NCBI GenBank assembly: GCA_002299465.1
Contig: DBNX01000032.1
Location: forward strand, 1 to 15,789
DNA length: 15,789 bases
Direction of reading: 5' to 3'
Source: Patescibacteria group bacterium UBA661
GTDB lineage: Bacteria > Patescibacteriota > Minisyncoccia > Phycocordibacterales > UBA918
The notes beneath the pieces were generated by a model that ran no database searches, was not told the origin of the DNA, and worked only from the letters and a program-made list of their open reading frames with translations. The translations under genes were made by a program, and so were the position numbers. This document shows, piece after piece, positions 1 to 4,746 of this stretch (positions within the stretch are counted from its first letter, which is position 1; every line of letters begins with the position of its first letter).

Positions 1-17
1 ACTTTTTGATACAATGA

Positions 18-150
18 CCACCAAATTTGATTTGACGAGGAAACAGACACTCGCGCGGCTTCGCCGCGCGCGTGGGCGGGCATTTCCGCAAGGAAATGCC
101 ACGACTTTCCGAATTCCCCCGCCAGCATTCCCGCCGCTATGCGGCGGTTC
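18..150. repeat. Left copy of 133-bp inverted repeat flanking the recombinase
   Basis: This segment is the reverse complement of 1635-1767 over 133 nt with no gaps and, by my count, three mismatches. It begins at CCACCAAATTT, which in the right copy is the 3' end of tRNA-Ala including its CCA. It contains three perfect palindromes: 52-70 (8-bp stem, TTC loop), 79-100 (9-bp stem, GCAA loop) and 131-147 (7-bp stem, TAT loop). The sequence left of position 18 does not look like a tRNA, so only the last bases of the tRNA are shared. Confidence 0.9.
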
Positions 151-186
151 CCCAAATTCCATTTGGGACGCGGGCAAAGCCCGCGT
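151..186. repeat. Palindromic insertion: two abutting perfect hairpins
   Basis: These 36 nt are absent from the right repeat copy, where the flanking sequences (ending at 150 and resuming at 187 with GAGCCGATGTC) are joined directly. The insert is exactly two perfect palindromes: 151-167 (7-bp stem, TCC loop) and 168-186 (8-bp stem, AAA loop). Its length is a multiple of three, so the reading frame of the recombinase remnant is preserved. This resembles palindromic elements found inside genes of other bacteria, such as Rickettsia palindromic elements, but family membership cannot be judged here. Confidence 0.7.
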
Positions 187-258
187 GAGCCGATGTCTGA
201 TGAGATTGCAAATTGTCGGTGTAAGTGCAATGTCTTTATCAATTTAATTCCCGAAGCT

Positions 259-1809
259 ATGACAAAATATTTTATTTATTGTAGAAAATCGAGCGAGGAC
301 GAAGAACGCCAAGTTTTGAGTATTGAGGCGCAACTAACGGAGCTTCGGGAATTCGCCAAGCAACAGGGGTTATTTGTCGTTCGTGAGTATTATGAAAGTA
401 AAACGGCGAAGGAGCCTGGTCGTGGGGTATTTAACGAAATGCTTGGCGAAATTGAAAAAGGCACTGCACAGGGCATTTTAGCGTGGAATCCCGACAGGTT
501 GGCGCGTAACTCGGTAGACGGTGGGCGAGTGATTTACCTTGTTGATACTGGAAAAATCACCACGCTAAAATTCCCTACATTTTGGTTTGAGCCGACGCCA
601 CAAGGGAAATTCATGTTGTCTGTGGCGTTCGGCCAAGCAAAATATTACACCGACAATTTGCGAGAAAACATTTTGCGCGGTATTCGGCAAAAGATACGCC
701 GTGGCGAATTATCGGCAAAAGCCCCTCTCGGTTATTTTAACGAACCAAGGTTGCGAACGATTGAGCCGGATAGAAAAACCTTTGGCAAAGTAAAGGAGTG
801 TTTAGGGGCTTTTGCTACGGGACAATACACACTCACTGGTATTCAGCGCAAAATGTTTTCTGTCGGCTTGGTTGGCAAGACCGGCAAGCCCCTCGCCTTG
901 GCTTCGGTGGAGCATATTTTGACTAACCCTTTTTACTACGGTCATTTCCAGTACCGAGGCGAGGTGCATGCCGGATCGCATAAGCCAATGATTTCAAAGA
1001 AACTTTTTGACAAAATCCAAGTGGCGTTGGTGGCAAATGGAAAACCCCGCAAAAAGCGAGGACCAAAAGATTTTCAGTTTTTAGGTTTTGCTACTTGTGG
1101 GGTATGTGGCTATGCGATAACCGCCGAGCGGCACATCAAGAAAAGTGGTTTGAAGTTCGTCTATTATCGTTGCACCCACAAGAGCAAAACTATTGTCTGC
1201 ACTGAAAATCGCTTTTTGCGGGAGGAGGCATTAGCCGAGCAGGTAAAAGAGCTTTGTCAAAAAGTTTCTTTGCCGGACGAATGGCGGGACAAATTTTTAG
1301 CTCGCTTAGACAGCGAGCAAACGGAATCCCGCCAATCGTCCGACCTTTTCGTTCAAAATCTCAAAACTGATATTTTCGCCATTTCAGCGCGTTTGGAGCG
1401 TCTTACAGACGCATATCTTGGCGAGGCGTTAGAGTTGTCCGAATATACCGAGCGCAAGAACGCGCTGATGTCGGAAAAACGAACGCTTGAGGAGAAATTG
1501 AGTGATTTTGAACGAAAAGGCAATCATTGGCTCGAACTCATGCGAAACTGGATTATTGAGGCCAACCAAGCCGAAAATCTCATTAAACAAGAAAATCTTT
1601 CGGGGATGAAAGATTTTCTTGTGGACATCGGCTCGAACCGCCGCATAGCGGCGGGAATGCTGGTGGGGGAATTCGGAAAGCCGTGGCATTTCCTTGCGGA
1701 AATGCCCGCCCATGCGCGCGGCGAAGCCGCGCGAGTGTCTGTTTCCTCGTCAAATCAAATTTGGTGGACCCGAGAGGATTCGAACCCCCCGCCTCCTCAG
1801 TGCAAATGA
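259..1809 (+). CDS. Large serine recombinase (site-specific integrase), 516 aa
   Basis: This is a large serine recombinase that would cut and rejoin DNA at short attachment sites through a 5'-phosphoserine link. The resolvase-type catalytic domain spans about residues 1-150, with the nucleophile in YCRKSS (Ser11) and the arginine-bearing DRLAR motif (79-83). A recombinase domain follows with the typical PLGY motif (156-159). Next come a zinc ribbon (Cys280, Cys283, Cys305, Cys314), a coiled coil (about 365-425) and a C-terminal GSN...FGKPWHFLAE segment. I chose ATG 259 because MTKYFIYCRKS is a normal family N-terminus; the open frame reaches back to 139, but those codons lie in palindromic repeat. 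TTTAAT at 243-248 could be a -10 box ten nt before this start. Codons from about 456 lie in the inverted repeat, and the last 14-15 are antisense to tRNA-Ala, so the natural end may be defined by integration. It is the only + strand gene. The family is certain; the element it mobilises is unknown. Confidence 0.9.
   Translation: MTKYFIYCRKSSEDEERQVLSIEAQLTELREFAKQQGLFVVREYYESKTAKEPGRGVFNEMLGEIEKGTAQGILAWNPDRLARNSVDGGRVIYLVDTGKITTLKFPTFWFEPTPQGKFMLSVAFGQAKYYTDNLRENILRGIRQKIRRGELSAKAPLGYFNEPRLRTIEPDRKTFGKVKECLGAFATGQYTLTGIQRKMFSVGLVGKTGKPLALASVEHILTNPFYYGHFQYRGEVHAGSHKPMISKKLFDKIQVALVANGKPRKKRGPKDFQFLGFATCGVCGYAITAERHIKKSGLKFVYYRCTHKSKTIVCTENRFLREEALAEQVKELCQKVSLPDEWRDKFLARLDSEQTESRQSSDLFVQNLKTDIFAISARLERLTDAYLGEALELSEYTERKNALMSEKRTLEEKLSDFERKGNHWLELMRNWIIEANQAENLIKQENLSGMKDFLVDIGSNRRIAAGMLVGEFGKPWHFLAEMPAHARGEAARVSVSSSNQIWWTREDSNPPPPQCK
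1635..1767. repeat. Right copy of 133-bp inverted repeat
   Basis: This copy pairs with 18-150 in inverted orientation. It encodes the C-terminal part of the intact recombinase and ends inside the 3' end of tRNA-Ala. The same three palindromes recur at 1638-1654, 1685-1706 and 1715-1733. Outside the 133-nt block a further 11 nt (1624-1634) match 187-197, on the far side of the palindromic insertion in the left copy. Confidence 0.9.
1751..1767 (-). other. Candidate attachment-site core at the tRNA-Ala 3' end
   Basis: On the - strand this reads CCACCAAATTTGATTTG, and it is shared exactly with 18-34. It is the outer edge of the inverted repeat, where a recombinase gene meets a tRNA 3' end, a classic place for an integration crossover. 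The two copies in this window are inverted, not direct, so they are not a normal attL/attR pair. A direct-repeat partner, if any, lies outside the window. Confidence 0.35.
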
Positions 1810-1837
1810 GGCGCTCTACCAAATGAGCTACGGGCCC
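1762..1837 (-). tRNA. tRNA-Ala (anticodon UGC), CCA encoded
   Basis: A complete 76-nt cloverleaf can be drawn on the - strand. The acceptor stem is GGGCCCG/CGGGTCC, the D-arm is GCTC...GAGC, and the anticodon stem is CCTCA/TGAGG with loop TTTGCAC (anticodon TGC). The T-arm has loop TTCGAAT, and the discriminator A is followed by encoded CCA. Pair 3-70 is G-U, the main identity element for alanyl-tRNA synthetase. Two G-U pairs weaken the T-stem. The 3' end overlaps the antisense end of the recombinase gene and the edge of the inverted repeat, so the gene appears to be, or to have been, an integration site whose function is preserved. Confidence 0.95.
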
Positions 1838-1842
1838 GTATT

Positions 1843-1860
1843 CTTTCCGGTTGCGGAAAG
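1843..1860 (-). other. Hairpin in the tRNA-Ala 5' leader
   Basis: CTTTCCG at 1843-1849 pairs perfectly with CGGAAAG at 1854-1860 around a 4-nt loop. It lies between the tRNA promoter and the mature 5' end (1837). It may be a leader structure removed by RNase P; no function can be read from it. Confidence 0.5.
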
Positions 1861-1871
1861 AAAGTAGGGCT

Positions 1872-1899
1872 ATGATAATTGAAGTCAGCAATATGTCAA
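1872..1899 (-). promoter_or_regulatory. Sigma-70-type promoter of tRNA-Ala
   Basis: On the - strand a perfect -35 box TTGACA (1894-1899) is followed after 16 nt by TATCAT (1872-1877), matching the -10 consensus at five of six positions. Transcription would start near 1865, about 28 nt before the mature tRNA. The -35 box overlaps the stop codon (1896-1898) of the upstream gene, showing how compact the region is. Confidence 0.75.
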
Positions 1900-2474
1900 T
1901 GGGTCGCTACACCTAGCGCCCATGGTCGCAGTGGGTCGGTTGATGATTCGTTCCCGACTGTCAGACGATTGGACGACCATGATGCTTGACTGGCAGCCGA
2001 AACGAGTAAAGTAATTCTTTCTCCGTTAAGGCGGAGTGGGTGTATGACATCAGCCAGAACATCATAGACAAAAGGATTGCAGGTGTCGGCATTTAGCACT
2101 TTTTCTTCACAGAAGAAAATGAATTCATCAGTAATTGATGGGTGGAAAATTAAATTACCAACATGAGCGCCTTGTTCTAAGAACTGCTCTGGTATTGTTT
2201 GTGGGTCCTCCACAGAAAAACTCAGGGTTCTTTCTCCAGTGGGGGTTGTTACCGTCAGGACTCGGTCAGCATATCTAGCAATACTAGATTGAACTGGCTG
2301 ATTACGTACCGCGGGAGTAGTGGCTATAACTGAAGCCACTTGGTCCGATGATACTACTGATACTGGCTCTGCCGGTATCTGATTATTACTACTTGATCCA
2401 ATAAACACTGTTACTGCTCCAATAATATAAGCGACTACTACCAACGCTACTTTTTCATGTCTTGTGCCTTCCAT
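1896..2474 (-). CDS. Membrane-anchored exported protein of unknown function, 192 aa
   Basis: I do not recognise this gene. The product has a short charged N-terminus, one hydrophobic segment (about residues 9-26) without a clear signal-peptidase site, a Ser/Val-rich linker (30-60), and then a globular part outside the membrane. Residues 105-165 look like a single beta-propeller-type blade: HPSITDEF, IFF, Cys122, Cys132, FVYDVL, then a Trp-containing strand. The two cysteines could form a disulfide. The ATG is 9 nt after a good -10 box, so the mRNA is probably leaderless. It lies 46 nt after ddl but has its own promoter, and is followed directly by tRNA-Ala, whose -35 box overlaps its stop codon. 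Coding status is fairly secure from length and composition. Confidence 0.75.
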   Translation of the reverse strand: MEGTRHEKVALVVVAYIIGAVTVFIGSSSNNQIPAEPVSVVSSDQVASVIATTPAVRNQPVQSSIARYADRVLTVTTPTGERTLSFSVEDPQTIPEQFLEQGAHVGNLIFHPSITDEFIFFCEEKVLNADTCNPFVYDVLADVIHPLRLNGERITLLVSAASQASWSSNRLTVGNESSTDPLRPWALGVATH

Positions 2475-2483
2475 AATGTCTAA

Positions 2484-2513
2484 ATTATACCTTAGTGATT
2501 AATGACAATTCAA
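2484..2513 (-). promoter_or_regulatory. Promoter with perfect -10 box, 9 nt before the start codon
   Basis: TATAAT (2484-2489 on the - strand) is preceded after 18 nt by TTGAAT (2508-2513). The start codon of the 192-aa gene begins 9 nt after the -10 box. Transcription normally starts 6-8 nt after the -10 box, so the message would begin at or just before the ATG, leaving no room for a ribosome binding site. Confidence 0.6.
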
Positions 2514-2520
2514 GTTATCC

Positions 2521-3495
2521 TCAGCGTTCAATCGAGTCTACCAAATGCGTTACTAAATCAGTAAACGACAAGCCGACAGCCGCCGCTGCCTTGGGAAAGA
2601 GTGACTCGGCGGTCAGCCCGGGGAGAGTGTTGACCTCGAGAAAATACGGAGTTCCATTCTTAATTATAAAATCACTCCGTGAATACTGTGACAAACCAAG
2701 GACCTCGTGTACATGAGCCGCCACGTCTGCCAATTCCGCTCTTTCTTGATAAGAAAAATTACCCGGGCAAATTTCTCTGGTGTCACCACCGTACTTTGCT
2801 TTCGTTGTGAAAAAAAGTTCTTCCGGGGGTGGGATGATTTCAATCACTGGAAACACGTAAGTCTTTTCGTCGCGAAAATTATTAAGAACTGCACAAGTAG
2901 CTTCTCTACCGGTGACAAATTCTTCCACCATTAAATAGTCGTTGTCCTGTAAAGCACCCAGGATTGAATCTTTCAGTGTTAGCTCATCTTTAGCCATCGA
3001 AACTCCCACCGATGAGCCATTAGCCAATGGCTTAACTATGTAAGACGGACCTAGGGCAGCCACAATACTTTGCACCACCGCATCAATATTGGGCACATCC
3101 GCGACGGTCACCACACGGTGCTGAGGCATCTTTACGCCATGTTGTTTTAGAGTTTCTTTGGTTAGATGTTTATTGAAAGCAATTGCTGCAGGCAAACTTC
3201 GACTACCGGTGTAGGGGACTTTGTATCTCTCGAGTAGGCGCTGCACTTCCCCATCTTCACCAAACTCACCATGCAAAGCATTGAATACCACATCAGTAGT
3301 CAACAATAGTTGTTCCGGGTTCCTGACAACACCCTGGTAAAGCCATTCACCATTTTTAGTGATGATTACATCAACTACGTTGTAGTCTCGTTCCTCTAAA
3401 GATTTAATGACATTTTTACCAGTCTTAAGAGACACCTCATATTCTGAGCTTGGACCTCCTCTTAAAACAGTTACCCGTTTATTACTCACCCCCAC
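2521..3495 (-). CDS. ddl: D-alanine--D-alanine ligase, 324 aa
   Basis: This is a cytoplasmic ATP-grasp enzyme that joins two D-alanines to make the dipeptide end of the peptidoglycan stem. Conserved blocks are present in order: GGPSSEYEVS near the N-terminus with the catalytic Glu18, ALHGEFGEDG (73-82), PYTGS, VKP...GSSVGV for ATP, VEEF..GRE, the omega-loop KAKY segment, YSRSDFI, and EVNTLPGLT at the metal site. Length is normal. Usual residues before KAKY (DYE or similar) are replaced by TT, a mild deviation. The frame opens with GTG at 3495 and a second GTG at 3489 is equally plausible; the nearby ATGs are out of frame. It sits 15 nt after uvrC and is likely the last gene of the uvrA-uvrC-ddl operon. 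No partner cell-wall genes are nearby. Confidence 0.93.
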   Translation of the reverse strand: MGVSNKRVTVLRGGPSSEYEVSLKTGKNVIKSLEERDYNVVDVIITKNGEWLYQGVVRNPEQLLLTTDVVFNALHGEFGEDGEVQRLLERYKVPYTGSRSLPAAIAFNKHLTKETLKQHGVKMPQHRVVTVADVPNIDAVVQSIVAALGPSYIVKPLANGSSVGVSMAKDELTLKDSILGALQDNDYLMVEEFVTGREATCAVLNNFRDEKTYVFPVIEIIPPPEELFFTTKAKYGGDTREICPGNFSYQERAELADVAAHVHEVLGLSQYSRSDFIIKNGTPYFLEVNTLPGLTAESLFPKAAAAVGLSFTDLVTHLVDSIER

Positions 3496-3510
3496 ATCAT
3501 AACACAGACT

Positions 3511-4746
3511 TTACTGTAAAGATTTTTTGCGTTGGGTGTGGCGGTGAAAAAGATTAGAGAAACGATGTGCTTCGGCGTTGGCAAACAAAATTTGGAGTTC
3601 GTAGCGGGCAATAATCTCTGGCTCACCAATTAATCTTTCGGGTTTGTGTTGGCGATTTTTTTGCACCGCTACTACTGGCACTAAATAACCAGCTTGGTGC
3701 AAGACCAGTTCCGCTTGACGTTTCTGGACTTCATTACCATCCACCACTACCAATTGTGGTGACGCCCACTCTGAGTGTTCTACACGACGCTGGAGCATTT
3801 CCCGTAAGGCAGCTGGGTCGTTGGCGATAGTGACTGTATTGATTTTGAATTTACGATATTCGGATTTTTTTGGTTCCCCATTTTCTATAACCACCAACGC
3901 CCCCACCATCGCAGCACCGAGAAAATGAGCAACATCGTAGGCCTCGATCCGGAATGATTCCCGGTCGGCAAATTGCGCTCGCTCGTGTTTTATGAGGGCA
4001 ATATCTTCAATGTGTTGTAGCGAAAAAATCTGACGTTTAATTTGACCAGCTTCTTCAAAGCGTTCTGCCTTAGCCGCCTTAAGCATTGCTCGTTTCAAAT
4101 CTTCAATCACCGCCTGTTTTTTGCCGGAGAAAAATAAAGCCAAATGGCGAATGGTGCGGCGGTAGGCATTTTTATCTACCGTGTTCGGATAAAGACCGAG
4201 TTGTCGATTAAAATCAATCTTGCCTCTAACAATCTTGGACCGCTCGCTACCAATTGGTTTTTTGGTATCGTAATAACGAAATATTTTTTGGATAATTCTG
4301 AGGGCGTCTTTAAGTAAAAGTCCACTGGGGAATGGTCCGAAGTGATGTTTGATAGCCGCTGGTGGGTAGAGCTCAGTCAAGTCCTTACCTCTTACCACCA
4401 ACACTCTGGGCCACTCCTCTTTAGTGATTATCAAGTGGTTGTAGGTTTTGTCATCTTTACTGCGTGTGTTGAATTTAGGTTTGTGTGTTCGGATTAAGTT
4501 AGTCTCAAGAATCAGTGCCTCAAGAACACTTTCGGTGGTAGTCCAGTCGATGGTCATAGCTTCACGTACCATCTTTGCAATCAAAACCGAACGCTGACTA
4601 GACAAATCCGGTGAAAAATAACTTTTCAAACGCGAGCGTAAAGAAGTAGCCTTACCAATGTAAAGTATTCGTTTGGCTGGTGAAAGAAAATAATAAACAC
4701 CAGCTGTCTCGGGGATTTTAAGTTTTAGGAAATCTGACTTTTCCAT
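3511..4746 (-). CDS. uvrC: Excinuclease ABC subunit C, short form without HhH domain, 411 aa
   Basis: UvrC cuts the damaged strand on both sides of a lesion after UvrB loading. Residues 12-93 form the GIY-YIG nuclease for the 3' cut (GVYYF, ILYIGKA, and Glu81 in the ALILETNLI helix). A UVR UvrB-binding motif lies at about 212-245. The RNase H-like domain for the 5' cut covers about 265-405, with Asp271 (YDVAHFLG), Asp336 (VVVDGNE) and His394 (HRFSNLFHR). The protein then stops, whereas family members of about 600 residues continue into tandem helix-hairpin-helix motifs. The middle region that in many homologues carries four cysteines (LGLCP-type motif) reads LGLYPNTV, and the whole protein has no cysteine. 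The start overlaps the end of uvrA by 29 nt with no Shine-Dalgarno site, implying translational coupling. Confidence 0.95.
   Translation of the reverse strand: MEKSDFLKLKIPETAGVYYFLSPAKRILYIGKATSLRSRLKSYFSPDLSSQRSVLIAKMVREAMTIDWTTTESVLEALILETNLIRTHKPKFNTRSKDDKTYNHLIITKEEWPRVLVVRGKDLTELYPPAAIKHHFGPFPSGLLLKDALRIIQKIFRYYDTKKPIGSERSKIVRGKIDFNRQLGLYPNTVDKNAYRRTIRHLALFFSGKKQAVIEDLKRAMLKAAKAERFEEAGQIKRQIFSLQHIEDIALIKHERAQFADRESFRIEAYDVAHFLGAAMVGALVVIENGEPKKSEYRKFKINTVTIANDPAALREMLQRRVEHSEWASPQLVVVDGNEVQKRQAELVLHQAGYLVPVVAVQKNRQHKPERLIGEPEIIARYELQILFANAEAHRFSNLFHRHTQRKKSLQ

Larger units (their letters stand above)
18..197 (-). pseudogene. Remnant of the 3' end of a second serine recombinase gene
   Basis: Read on the - strand, this stretch encodes the same C-terminal residues as the intact recombinase: DIGS, then NRRIAAGML, GEFGK, WHFLAE and the SSSNQIWW tail. 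It has no frameshift or internal stop. Only about the last 45 codons are recognisable; further upstream (rising coordinates) similarity stops near 197. Compared with the intact gene it carries a 36-bp in-frame insertion at 151-186 between DIGS and NRR. It is oriented opposite to the intact gene, with its 3' end facing the left window edge. The likely history is a second recombinase copy, mostly lost, lying head to head with the present one. A plain inverted terminal repeat that happens to contain recombinase coding sequence is the alternative. Confidence 0.6.

Noticed and set aside
14..247. + strand open frame of 77 codons at the left edge
   Set aside because: It consists of the palindromic repeat read in a non-coding direction; the - strand frame matches recombinase codons.
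139..258. 40-residue N-terminal extension of the recombinase
   Set aside because: It begins in a palindrome and has no family resemblance; MTKYFIYCRKS at 259 is a normal N-terminus.
1583..1891. - strand open frame of 102 codons crossing tRNA-Ala
   Set aside because: It is a translation of the tRNA itself (VAHLVERL...GGSNPLGST) and of the inverted repeat, a common annotation artefact.
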